Below are positions 46,517-55,076 of a stretch of 64,000 nt of DNA, in pieces (within the stretch, counting starts at the first letter, position 1; every line of letters starts with the position of its first letter). Both the position numbers and the translations under genes were made by a program. Source of the stretch: Mariaggregatimicrobium sp964498785 (GTDB taxonomy: Bacteria > Zhuqueibacterota > Zhuqueibacteria > Thermofontimicrobiales > Thiofontviventaceae). Location of the stretch: NCBI GenBank assembly GCA_964498785.1, contig CAZCJL010000007.1, forward strand, positions 1 to 64,000, given 5' to 3'. The notes beneath the pieces are model-generated. The model was not told the origin of the DNA, did no database searches, and saw only the letters and a program-made list of their open reading frames with translations.

Positions 46517-47992
46517 ATGCACGGAATTGACATGTTTATTGTTATTGCTTATTTAACAGCAATCCCGATTTTTGGCTTTTATTTTAAACGATTTGTAAAA
46601 ACCGGCGAGGATTATTTTCTGGCAGGACGAATGTTACCCTGGTGGGTGATCAGTATGTCAATTATTGGCACGCAGGTCGGCGCCACCGATTATGTCGGGG
46701 CAGCCGGTGGCGCTTATAGATTTGGCATTGCCCAGGCACATTACGAATGGATCGGAGCGTTGCCGGCAATGATGATATCGGCATTGCTTTTCATACCATA
46801 TTATTGGAAAGCCGGTGTTTACACTGTCCCCGAATTTTTAGGCAAGCGTTATAACTTGCCGGTCAGAATAATACTCGCACTTTTATGGGCGTCCTGGATG
46901 ATTTTCTTTCTTGGCGTTTTGTTCTGGGCAAGTGGTTTGATGTTGAATGAATATCTTGGCGTGCCAATTTGGCTTGGTTTGGTGATTACCGCGCTAATTG
47001 TCGGAATTTATACGATAACCGGCGGACTGGCAGCCGTGGCTATGACAGATGTTATTCAGACATTGATTATGTTTATCGGTGGTATTGCGCTAACGTCTCT
47101 CGGGCTCTGGGTGCTTGGCGGCTGGTCGGCAATGGTTGAAACGGTCACTCCTGCAAATCCGCTTCATTTGAATTTATTTTTACCCATGGATCACGATACG
47201 TATCCCTGGACTGGCGTCCTTTTTGGATTGGCGTTCGTGATGTCGCCCGCATGGTGGTGCTGCAATCAGGCAATGATCCAACGAACTCTGGGCGCACGCA
47301 GTGCCTGGGATGCGCGGGCCGGGATGGTATTCGCAATGTTCCCGAAAATGCTCATTCCATTTGTTACTGTACTGCCGGGATTAATCGCACTCGCTCTGAA
47401 TCCGGATTTAGTCGGCGCGAATATGGATAAGGCATTCCCCTGGCTCATCAAAAATCTGCTGCCGACAGGACTGGCGGGTTTGGTGTTCGCGGCGTTTATG
47501 GCGGCATTGATTTCCAGCGTCGATTCGATCCTCAATTCTGCGGCAACGTTGCTGACACGTGATATCTATCAACGCCTTATTGTTCAAAATAGAGACGATA
47601 AACATTATCTGAACATTGGCAGAATCCTGACACTGGCGTTTATTATTCTGGCGATTATTTTAGCCCCGTTAACGAAGCTTTTCCCCGGCATCTTCGTCGC
47701 CGGAGCAACTATGTTGTCGCTGTTCCAGGGACCAACATTCGGGATAACCCTGCTTGGTATCTATTGGAAAAGAGCAACCCGATGGGGCGGAATGTACGGT
47801 TTGCTCGGCGGTGTCTGTCTCTCAAGTTTTCTGTTCTTCGCTATGGACTGGAAGTTTCTGGATATTGCCTGGTGGTCTTTCCTGGCATCCGTAATAATTA
47901 ATGTTGTCGTTAGCTTGCTGACCCCACCGGAGCCAACCAAAAAACTGGTAGGATTGGTTTACGGATTAGTCATGAGTGAAAGTAATGAATAA
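46517..47992 (+). CDS. Sodium:solute symporter (SSS family)
   Basis: The frame opens at ATG 46487, but GAGG at 46505-46508 favours ATG 46517, giving 491 residues. About 13 membrane segments carry the SSS motifs (GEDYFLAGR, GTQVGATDYVGAAGGAY, YTITGGLAAVAMTDVIQT, AALISSVDSILNSAATLLTRDIY). It would couple solute import to Na+. The substrate is not evident; the neighbouring lipoprotein and glycan enzymes suggest a sugar. Two tiny membrane-protein genes follow at once. Confidence 0.9.
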   Translation: MHGIDMFIVIAYLTAIPIFGFYFKRFVKTGEDYFLAGRMLPWWVISMSIIGTQVGATDYVGAAGGAYRFGIAQAHYEWIGALPAMMISALLFIPYYWKAGVYTVPEFLGKRYNLPVRIILALLWASWMIFFLGVLFWASGLMLNEYLGVPIWLGLVITALIVGIYTITGGLAAVAMTDVIQTLIMFIGGIALTSLGLWVLGGWSAMVETVTPANPLHLNLFLPMDHDTYPWTGVLFGLAFVMSPAWWCCNQAMIQRTLGARSAWDARAGMVFAMFPKMLIPFVTVLPGLIALALNPDLVGANMDKAFPWLIKNLLPTGLAGLVFAAFMAALISSVDSILNSAATLLTRDIYQRLIVQNRDDKHYLNIGRILTLAFIILAIILAPLTKLFPGIFVAGATMLSLFQGPTFGITLLGIYWKRATRWGGMYGLLGGVCLSSFLFFAMDWKFLDIAWWSFLASVIINVVVSLLTPPEPTKKLVGLVYGLVMSESNE

Positions 47993-48024
47993 CTATCGTT
48001 TCAAGATTTAAGGAGTGGTGCATT

Positions 48025-48228
48025 ATGATTGAATGGTTAAAAGAATTGCCGATGGCTGTGCCAAAGGGTATGGCTGTCCTCATTTTTGCCGGCGGCATTA
48101 TTTGGTCGTGGCTTCGACCCAAAAGTTTTATTTATGAAGACGCACCGGACGGAAAATTATGGCGGGATTTAAGAATATGGATTTCAATTGTTATGGTGTG
48201 TCAAATCGCAATATATTTGTACTTTTAA
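48025..48228 (+). CDS. Small membrane protein, possible symporter accessory subunit
   Basis: The 67-residue protein starts behind AAGGAGTGG, 32 bp after the SSS gene. It has two hydrophobic stretches (GMAVLIFAGGIIWSWL and WISIVMVCQIAIYLYF) around a conserved-looking charged segment (RPKSFIYEDAPDGKLWRDLR). I recall similar small proteins beside SSS genes in related phyla, but could not check. A role as an accessory subunit is inference. Confidence 0.7.
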   Translation: MIEWLKELPMAVPKGMAVLIFAGGIIWSWLRPKSFIYEDAPDGKLWRDLRIWISIVMVCQIAIYLYF

Positions 48229-48301
48229 AGATAAAAAACAGATAATGAACGATAATTTCGTTTCAATCAATGTAATTTCTAAATATATATGAGGATGATA
48301 A

Positions 48302-48568
48302 ATGGAAGAAAATAAAACGCCAGAAACTATTCCTCCGGTATTTGATCCCTTAAATATCATGGGCATTTTTTGGTCAGTATTTGGAGTAATTGTGTTAATT
48401 GCCACACCGTTTATTCAAAATACAACATTGACCCCAATGCTATCGAGTATTATTGTAAATATTTTGGCTGGAGGGACTCTGTTGACGATAGGACTCGTCT
48501 GTTTATGGAAAGCAAAATTAAAAAGAGACAAATTGCGCAAGAAAAAAATATTTAATGTGAAACTTTAA
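48302..48568 (+). CDS. Small two-helix membrane protein
   Basis: The 88-residue protein has two membrane segments (about 21-39 and 49-68) and a very basic C-terminal tail (KLKRDKLRKKK), so both ends probably face the cytoplasm. TGAGGAT precedes the start. It lies 73 bp after the 67-residue gene. I do not recognise the family; position suggests a link with the SSS transporter. Confidence 0.6.
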   Translation: MEENKTPETIPPVFDPLNIMGIFWSVFGVIVLIATPFIQNTTLTPMLSSIIVNILAGGTLLTIGLVCLWKAKLKRDKLRKKKIFNVKL

Positions 48569-48669
48569 AAACTGACTTTATGCTGATTAAGGGCATGACA
48601 TTTTTTAATGAGGTAAAAATCCCTGCGGAAAACCGGCAAGCGGTTTATGATTCGATTTTGTAACCGAAC

Positions 48670-48730
48670 TGGAGTGCAATCCTTTAATGGATTGCGAGTG
48701 TTGAATGTGCAGTTCATAAAAAAACTGCAC
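48670..48730. repeat. Pair of hairpins sharing sequence with the 52.3-kb palindrome
   Basis: GCAATCC pairs with GGATTGC (48676-48682 with 48689-48695), and GTGCAGTT pairs with AACTGCAC (48707-48714 with 48723-48730). TGGAGTGCAATCC at 48670-48682 recurs inverted at 52452-52464. The two sites bracket the ABC-transporter operon. Confidence 0.5.
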
Positions 48731-48757
48731 TCCGGATAAAATTATTAAGTTAATGAT

Positions 48758-50281
48758 ATGCATGTAGAACTAAAAAACATATCCAAATCATACACCGGCA
48801 ATCTGGTGTTGAACAATGTGAGGCTGAGTATACAACCAGGACAAATCCACGCGCTTATTGGTGAAAACGGTGCTGGCAAATCGACGCTGATGAAAATACT
48901 GATCGGTGTTGAAAAGGCAGATCGTGGCGAGATTGTGGTGGATGATGTGACTAGAAACTGGCGCAGCCCGGACGATGCCCGCAATGCCGGTTTGGCGATG
49001 GTGTTTCAGGAATTATCATTAATCCCAACGTTGTCGGTGATTGAGAATGTATTTTTAGGTCGGCTGCTGCGCAAGCAATCTGGATTTCTCGACTGGCAGA
49101 AAATGAAAAGACAGGTTGAAAAAATATTTGAAGAGATAGAATTTCCGATTGATGTGGAGAAAACGGTGGAAGAATTATCCATTGCACAGAAACAGATGGT
49201 AGAAATTGCCCGGGCACTATCGCAAAAGGCGCAGTTAATTATCCTTGATGAACCAACATCGCCATTGGCAGAACGGGACGCCGAAAGATTGTTTACGCGT
49301 GTTAATTTTCTGAGCAAGAAAGGTGTCAGTATCGTCTATATTACGCATCGGCTGGAAGAAGTGTTCAGCATTGCTCATTATATTACGATTTTAAGAGACG
49401 GTGAATTTATCCGCACTTCACCGGTGTCAAAGCTGGATATGCAGACTGTCGTCAGGGACATGGTGGGCAGAGAGTTGGCAGAGCAATTCCCTGAACGGAC
49501 ACAGAAAGGGAGTGATTCATCGAAAAAACCGGCGCTGCGAGTTGATGGAGCAACGCTGGAGAATGAATTTCACGATATCAGCTTTGTTGTTCATAATGGC
49601 GAAATTTTGGGTATTGCGGGACTGGTCGGCGCCGGTCGCACAGAGCTGGTGGAGGCGATTTTCGGCGTGGGCCGGCTCGATGCCGGCGAAATCGCGGTGC
49701 AGGGAAAGGCTGCAAAAATCAATTCGCCCTCTGCGGCTGTGAAAGCGGGCATTGGCTTAATCGCAGATGACCGGAAATTAAAAGGGCTTGTGCCGGATGC
49801 CAGCATTCATTTCAATTTGAATATGGCAACGCAACGCAAATTTGCGACGCACTTGGGCTGGCGTAAGCAAGCGCAGGAGATCGACGCGGCACAGAATCTT
49901 ATTGATTGGCTGCAAATCAAACTCCACTCAATTCATCAAAATGCATCCGGATTGAGTGGTGGGAATCAACAAAAGGTCGCAATCGGGAAATCACTGAATA
50001 CGAACTCATCGATTTTGATTTTTGATGAACCAACCCGCGGCATCGATGTCGGCGCCAAACGCGAAATCTATTTTCTGCTTCGGAAATTGGCAGATGAAGG
50101 CGCGGCAATCATTCTCGTATCATCGGAATTAGAGGAAATAATGGGACTATCTGACAGAATAATCGTGATGTGTCAGGGGCGAATAACCGGCGAAATTGAT
50201 GCTAACGAGGCAACGCAGGAGAAAATTATGCAAATGGCTATTGGAATGGTTGAACCATTAAAAAGCGGAATAACAATATGA
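48758..50281 (+). CDS. Sugar ABC transporter ATP-binding protein (RbsA/MglA type)
   Basis: The 507-residue protein has two fused ATPase domains. The first has a canonical Walker A (GENGAGKST, 35-43) and Walker B (LILDEPTSPL). The second has the degenerate Walker A usual in this family (GLVGAGRTE), followed by LSGGNQQKVAIGKSL and IFDEPTRGIDVGAK. It powers import of a monosaccharide such as ribose, galactose or a related sugar. Its stop codon overlaps the permease start by 4 bp (ATGA), so translation is coupled. The ribosome-binding site is weak. Confidence 0.92.
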   Translation: MHVELKNISKSYTGNLVLNNVRLSIQPGQIHALIGENGAGKSTLMKILIGVEKADRGEIVVDDVTRNWRSPDDARNAGLAMVFQELSLIPTLSVIENVFLGRLLRKQSGFLDWQKMKRQVEKIFEEIEFPIDVEKTVEELSIAQKQMVEIARALSQKAQLIILDEPTSPLAERDAERLFTRVNFLSKKGVSIVYITHRLEEVFSIAHYITILRDGEFIRTSPVSKLDMQTVVRDMVGRELAEQFPERTQKGSDSSKKPALRVDGATLENEFHDISFVVHNGEILGIAGLVGAGRTELVEAIFGVGRLDAGEIAVQGKAAKINSPSAAVKAGIGLIADDRKLKGLVPDASIHFNLNMATQRKFATHLGWRKQAQEIDAAQNLIDWLQIKLHSIHQNASGLSGGNQQKVAIGKSLNTNSSILIFDEPTRGIDVGAKREIYFLLRKLADEGAAIILVSSELEEIMGLSDRIIVMCQGRITGEIDANEATQEKIMQMAIGMVEPLKSGITI

Positions 50282-51216
50282 AATGGCTTAGACAACTTGG
50301 GCCGTTACTGGCTTTGATTGTTATGATAATTTTATTAAGTATATCGTCACCATACTTTTTTTCAGTGGACAACTTGCTGAATATTTTTAGACAGTCCTCT
50401 GTAAATGCGTTATTAGCGTTGGGGCAGTTATTGGTAATCATCACTGCTGGAATTGATCTTTCAGTCGGATCTATTCTGGGGTTGTGCGCTGTTGTCGTTG
50501 CCCTATCGCTAAAGGCTGGTTGGTCGATTATCATTAGTATATTCGTCTGTTTGCTTGTTGGCGCATTTGTAGGTTGGCTCAATGGCGCAATGTTGACGAA
50601 AATGAAGCTACCGCATCCGTTCATTTCCACACTGGCAACGATGAATGTTGCCCGCGGTCTGGCTCTCATCATTTCCGGCGGATTCCCGATTTCGGATTTA
50701 CCGGAAAGCTACAGGATATGGGGCGCTGCATCAGTGAGTATCATCCCGGTACCCGTGATTATTGTGATGGTTGTTTACTTTATTTTTCATATTTTTTTGA
50801 CAAAAACAGTTTCGGGTCGTGATGTCTACGCAATTGGCGGAAATAAAGTCGCGGCATTCTATTCCGGCATTCCGACAAATAAACGGTTGGTCATGGTATA
50901 TACATTGAGCGGTGTACTTGCCGGTATCGCTGCGATTATACTTACCGGGCGAATGAATTCCGGTTTTCCGCTTGCCGGCATGGGCGCTGAGCTGGACAGC
51001 ATTGCGGCGGTTATCATCGGTGGCGCAAGCTTTTTTGGCGGAGTCGGTACGGTGTGGGGAACGCTGGTCGGCGCACTGTTGATGGGGGTGCTTCGCAATG
51101 GCTTAAATTTGTTAGATGTTTCGGCCTATTGGCAAACAGTTGTTATCGGCGGCGTGATCGTTTGGGCAGTCTATATGGACGTGCTAAGACAGCGCGTGAT
51201 GAAAAGGAAAAGTTAA
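50278..51216 (+). CDS. Sugar ABC transporter permease (RbsC type)
   Basis: The 312-residue protein is a BPD_transp_2 permease with about 8-10 membrane helices, the ALGQLLVIITAGIDLSVGS motif, and YAIGGNKVAAFYSGI and GTVWGTLVGALLMGVLRNGLNLL near the C-terminus. It forms the membrane channel with the upstream ATPase. The start overlaps the preceding stop, and the substrate-binding lipoprotein gene follows after 31 bp. Confidence 0.92.
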   Translation: MKWLRQLGPLLALIVMIILLSISSPYFFSVDNLLNIFRQSSVNALLALGQLLVIITAGIDLSVGSILGLCAVVVALSLKAGWSIIISIFVCLLVGAFVGWLNGAMLTKMKLPHPFISTLATMNVARGLALIISGGFPISDLPESYRIWGAASVSIIPVPVIIVMVVYFIFHIFLTKTVSGRDVYAIGGNKVAAFYSGIPTNKRLVMVYTLSGVLAGIAAIILTGRMNSGFPLAGMGAELDSIAAVIIGGASFFGGVGTVWGTLVGALLMGVLRNGLNLLDVSAYWQTVVIGGVIVWAVYMDVLRQRVMKRKS

Positions 51217-51247
51217 TGGTTATGAATTGATCCGGGAGTAATAAAAA

Positions 51248-52180
51248 ATGAATATCAAGAAAACTCTATTGCTCATCTTACTTATGCTATTGTTACAGCT
51301 AAGCGGATGTAGTGAAGATAAAAATACTGATTATCGCATTACAATTGTCCCCAAAGCACTGGACAGTGAATTCTGGCAAAAACTAAAACAGGGCGCCGAA
51401 GATACTGCAAAAGAATTTCCGAACGCTAAAGTATCCGTTCTGGCGCCGACTCGCGAAATCAATATCGATCAGCAGGTCAATATTCTGGAAGATCAAATTC
51501 TCAAACGAGTGTCTGCACTTGTGGTCGCACCATGCGGAGTTGCCGAGATTATCCCGGCACTGGAAAAAGCTCACAAAAGAAATATTCCGGTGCTGACTGT
51601 GGACACAGATGTGGATTGGGAGCACAGGCTAAGTTACGTTGGCACGAATAACAGACTGGGTGGAAAGTTGGCTGGTGAATATCTTATTAAAGAACTGAAT
51701 GGCGTTGGTAAACTTGCAGTTATTCGCGGAATTCCCGGTATCCAGACACATGAAGATCGAGTCGGTGGATTTCTTGAGGCTGTGAATGCCGCACCGGGAA
51801 TCGAAATTGCCGTATTGCAGCCGGCGAACAGTGAACGTGATCTGGCGTTGACGGTTATGGAAAATATCCTCACGTCACATCCGAATCTGGACGGTGTTTT
51901 TATCACAAGCGATCAAATGGCGCTGGGAGCTCTGGAAGCTGTGGACGCACATCGATTATCCGATAAACTAATCATTGTCGGTTTTGATGCCGGGGAAGAG
52001 GCGATCAAAGCTGTGCGTGAAGGCAGGCTCACTGCGGTTGTCGCTCAGAATCCTTATAACATGGGGAAACAATCCTTTTTAGCGGCGCTGAAAGCCGCAA
52101 AAGGCGAGCCAATCGAACCGCGCATCGATACGGGGACGGCGCTGATCGATAAAGATAATGTTGATAAATTTAGTCCCTGA
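51248..52180 (+). CDS. Sugar ABC transporter substrate-binding lipoprotein (RbsB type)
   Basis: The 310-residue protein has a lipobox (QLSGC, Cys21) behind GGGAG. It is a periplasmic-binding-protein-1-like domain (DSEFWQKLKQGAEDTAKEF, DQILKRVSALVVAPCG, TVDTDV, GTNNRLGGKLAGEYL, ITSDQMALGALEA, GFDAG). Anchoring as a lipoprotein is unusual for Gram-negative RbsB but common in these phyla. The sugar cannot be read from sequence. It completes a three-gene operon. Confidence 0.9.
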   Translation: MNIKKTLLLILLMLLLQLSGCSEDKNTDYRITIVPKALDSEFWQKLKQGAEDTAKEFPNAKVSVLAPTREINIDQQVNILEDQILKRVSALVVAPCGVAEIIPALEKAHKRNIPVLTVDTDVDWEHRLSYVGTNNRLGGKLAGEYLIKELNGVGKLAVIRGIPGIQTHEDRVGGFLEAVNAAPGIEIAVLQPANSERDLALTVMENILTSHPNLDGVFITSDQMALGALEAVDAHRLSDKLIIVGFDAGEEAIKAVREGRLTAVVAQNPYNMGKQSFLAALKAAKGEPIEPRIDTGTALIDKDNVDKFSP

Positions 52181-52614
52181 GCACAGATTCTCTCTACTGT
52201 TCAAACTAATTATTGGTAACTGATAACAGTAAATCAATTATTTAATATTTAAAGAGTTGGACGCGATGCTTTTATGCGTCGAAGTGCAATCCATAAACAG
52301 GCTGTCCACGAACTACCCTTGCGAAGGTTTTTCAAAACGGGATCATCTGTATATTGATACATATTCATGTATTTATCCATAAATTGTGTTGTAGCGAAAC
52401 CTTCGCAAGGGTTTTTCAGACGATATCAAAGTTCGTGGACATGCTCTAAAAGGATTGCACTCCAAATTTGCAATAACTTATAACTCTACAATTTTTATCC
52501 TGTGATCGATTTCAATTATTGTTTGAATGAAAACAGCGATAGTGGCACTCTGTCAGTAATTGGTGTTCAATCTGAGGGTTCAATGGCAAATAACAATTTT
52601 AGAATGGAATTATC
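52181..52614. other. 434-bp gap dominated by a nested palindrome
   Basis: The gap contains the palindrome at 52283-52461 plus a small hairpin just before it (GACGC, GCGTC at about 52260-52280). No gene is evident. The promoter of the CehA-like genes must lie in the last 150 bp. Confidence 0.5.
52283..52461. repeat. 179-bp nested palindrome
   Basis: Three pairs of perfect inverted arms are nested: AGTGCAATCC with GGATTGCACT (52283, 52452), GTCCACGAAC with GTTCGTGGAC (52304, 52431), and CCCTTGCGAAGGTTT with AAACCTTCGCAAGGG (52316, 52397). The centre (about 66 bp) is AT-rich and non-coding. It looks like a MITE- or REP-like element. Confidence 0.8.
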
Positions 52615-54942
52615 ATGAAACTAAAAAACATCACAATCTGTATTCTGCTAATTATAGTTATAATTTTAGCAGTGTTTTGTCAATCTCAATCCGGAACGGC
52701 ACAGTTGAAATTCGTTATTCTGGATGCGAACACACAGCAACCAATCCCGGCTAAACTTGTTTTTACTCAGGGAGATAACGATAAGATCGAATTAAACATT
52801 CCGCAAACGTTCGGTCTGGCTCCTGAAGGAAATAGCTTCTATACGGCAGCCGGCAAAGGTGAAGTGGAAATCCCGGCAGGTGTTTACACGATTTATGCGG
52901 CGCGGGGCATGGAATATTCAATTGATAAAAAAGAAGTCGAATTTAAAGAAGATAGCGTCGTAGAACAACAATGGACCATCACCAGAGAATTCAATCCGGC
53001 AGGATACATTGCCGCGGATTTACACATGCACACGACAAACAGCGATGGACACAATTCCCCGGAAGAACGCGTAACTTCGTTGGTTGGGGAAGGTGTTGAA
53101 TTTGCTGTTGCCGCGGATCATAACTTTGTCACTGATTTTAAGCCCGATGTCGAAAAACTGGGTGTCGGGCAATATGTAACCACGTGTCTTGGCAACGAAC
53201 TCACGACAACTATTGGTCATTTTAACATCTACCCGCTTCCGGAGAATACGGAACCGTTTGATCACACAAACCCGGATCCCAATATCCTGTTTAAATATCG
53301 GGACGATTTGCCGGCACCTGTCGTGAATCAGGTCAATCATCCGCGACGGCTGGGGTGCGATTATTTCACATATCTGGATGTTGAACCTGTCACCAGTGAA
53401 AGCGCAAATCCGTTATTTTCTAAGAATTTTGAAGCGATGGAAATTATGAATAAAACGATTGGCTGGGGATTATTTACCGGTTCCAGGAATAAAATATCTG
53501 TCTGGGACGAATGGTTTAATTTTTTAAATGGCGGATTTCGCATCACTGGTGTTGGGAATCCTGATAGCCATAATTTGCATCGAATGCCTGTCGGAGCGCC
53601 AAGAAATTATATTGCTGCTTCCTCTGAAAATCCTGCTGAATTAGATGAGTATGAAATCGCTAAAAATATCATCGATCATAAGGTTTCTGTTGCCCGTGGT
53701 GTCTTTGTGAATATGACGGTAAATCAGACATATTCCATCGGTTCAGAAATTATCGACGCGGATGGTACGGTTGATCTCGTCATTGAAGTATTGGCGCCCT
53801 CCTGGGTAAAAGTTGACAACGTGACGCTGTATGGTAATGCACACGAAATCTGGTCCGAAGAGATTCAATCCGATGATGGTGTGTTAAATTATTCCAGGGA
53901 AATTACGTTAAAACCGGAATTAGATACGTGGTATATTGTCAAAGCCGAAGGTAGTCAATCATTGTGGCCGATCGTGCCGGATCAGAAAGGAATACCAGTC
54001 ACGCCGGTTGGCTTCACAAATCCCGTCTGGATTGATATCGATGGAAATGGTTTTGAAACAGAGCGGGACCGGGCAAAGAAAATTATTGAACATCATGGAA
54101 AAAATAGCGATTCGTTTAAAGCTGCGGTCCAAAATGCGGATTGGTGGCTGCAACGACAAATTGCGGCACTGGTAAAGAAAGATAGCGAAATGGAATCGAT
54201 ATTGATTGAAAATTTTCTGTCATCGAGTATGAACATTGCGCGGGAGTTTGCCTACAGACGGATCGGAGAAAAGGGCGAAGTTGCGGATATTCAGATTTTG
54301 AAATCCGCAAAACAAAATTTAAAAGATGATAATGAGCGCCGTTTGGTGGATGCCTATATCGCTAAATTAGGCCATAAAACAGAGTTGCTCGATTTTATCC
54401 GTAATTTTGTTATCAACTCCGAACCAGGACTTCGCCATGAACAATGTCGTATTTTATCAACGAAAAAATATTTAAGAAACTGGAATGTTATCGGTCCGTT
54501 TGCGAATGAAAATGACGCCGGATTGAGTACCCGTTACGCCCCGGAAAATCAAATAGACCTCAATGAATCTTACATCGATAAAACAGGGCGCACGATTCAA
54601 TGGCAGCAGCTAACCGGTGAAAAAAGCGGATATATCGATCTGAAACAAATTACGGACAATACAAATAATTCTGTTGCTTATGCTTATGTTAATATCGATT
54701 GTCCTGAAAAATTTAGTACCGTATTGTTTTTCGGTAGTGACGATGGATCTGCTATTTGGCATAACGGGCGGGAGATCTACCGGAAATTTATCCGGCGCAG
54801 CTCAAATCCGTATGATGAGATTATCCCTATTGAACTGAATAAAGGAGAAAATAATTTTCTTGTGAAAGTTGAAAACGGAAGCGGAAGCTGGGGATTTTAT
54901 TTAGAGATTTTTGATCCGCTGAATAAAGTGTTCAGTAAATAA
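52615..54942 (+). CDS. CehA/McbA-family exported metallohydrolase, copy 1
   Basis: The 775-residue protein has an export signal ending near Cys22 (AVFC, non-canonical lipobox). Residues 28-125 resemble a carboxypeptidase-regulatory-like sandwich. From 130 a PHP/CehA-type metal site is visible: ADLHMHTTNSDGH (His137, His139), AADHN (His169), NEL (Glu195), GHF (His202), NHP (His242) and PDSH (Asp317, His319). A helical region (520-620) and a C-terminal beta-sandwich (FGSDDGSAIWHNGREIYRK, GENNFLVKV) follow. CehA/McbA domains hydrolyse phosphoesters or carbamates; the substrate is unknown. The gene is followed by a same-length paralogue. Confidence 0.82.
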   Translation: MKLKNITICILLIIVIILAVFCQSQSGTAQLKFVILDANTQQPIPAKLVFTQGDNDKIELNIPQTFGLAPEGNSFYTAAGKGEVEIPAGVYTIYAARGMEYSIDKKEVEFKEDSVVEQQWTITREFNPAGYIAADLHMHTTNSDGHNSPEERVTSLVGEGVEFAVAADHNFVTDFKPDVEKLGVGQYVTTCLGNELTTTIGHFNIYPLPENTEPFDHTNPDPNILFKYRDDLPAPVVNQVNHPRRLGCDYFTYLDVEPVTSESANPLFSKNFEAMEIMNKTIGWGLFTGSRNKISVWDEWFNFLNGGFRITGVGNPDSHNLHRMPVGAPRNYIAASSENPAELDEYEIAKNIIDHKVSVARGVFVNMTVNQTYSIGSEIIDADGTVDLVIEVLAPSWVKVDNVTLYGNAHEIWSEEIQSDDGVLNYSREITLKPELDTWYIVKAEGSQSLWPIVPDQKGIPVTPVGFTNPVWIDIDGNGFETERDRAKKIIEHHGKNSDSFKAAVQNADWWLQRQIAALVKKDSEMESILIENFLSSSMNIAREFAYRRIGEKGEVADIQILKSAKQNLKDDNERRLVDAYIAKLGHKTELLDFIRNFVINSEPGLRHEQCRILSTKKYLRNWNVIGPFANENDAGLSTRYAPENQIDLNESYIDKTGRTIQWQQLTGEKSGYIDLKQITDNTNNSVAYAYVNIDCPEKFSTVLFFGSDDGSAIWHNGREIYRKFIRRSSNPYDEIIPIELNKGENNFLVKVENGSGSWGFYLEIFDPLNKVFSK

Positions 54943-54990
54943 AGTCTGACAGAAAATCTGATTATCTTCTTTTAGCGATTATTAAAGACC

Positions 54991-55023
54991 AGATTTCCGA
55001 AGTCTCAAAGACTTCGGAAATCT
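54991..55023. repeat. Dispersed 33-bp palindrome, perfect and longest copy
   Basis: AGATTTCCGAAGTCT-CAA-AGACTTCGGAAATCT is a perfect 15-bp stem with a 3-base loop. It lies between the two CehA-like genes. The 29-bp core is identical to 38438-38466. Confidence 0.8.
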
Positions 55024-55076
55024 CAAGATCAAACTAGCGAAAAATTTTATGTTTTCATTTTTAAGCGGAGATACTA

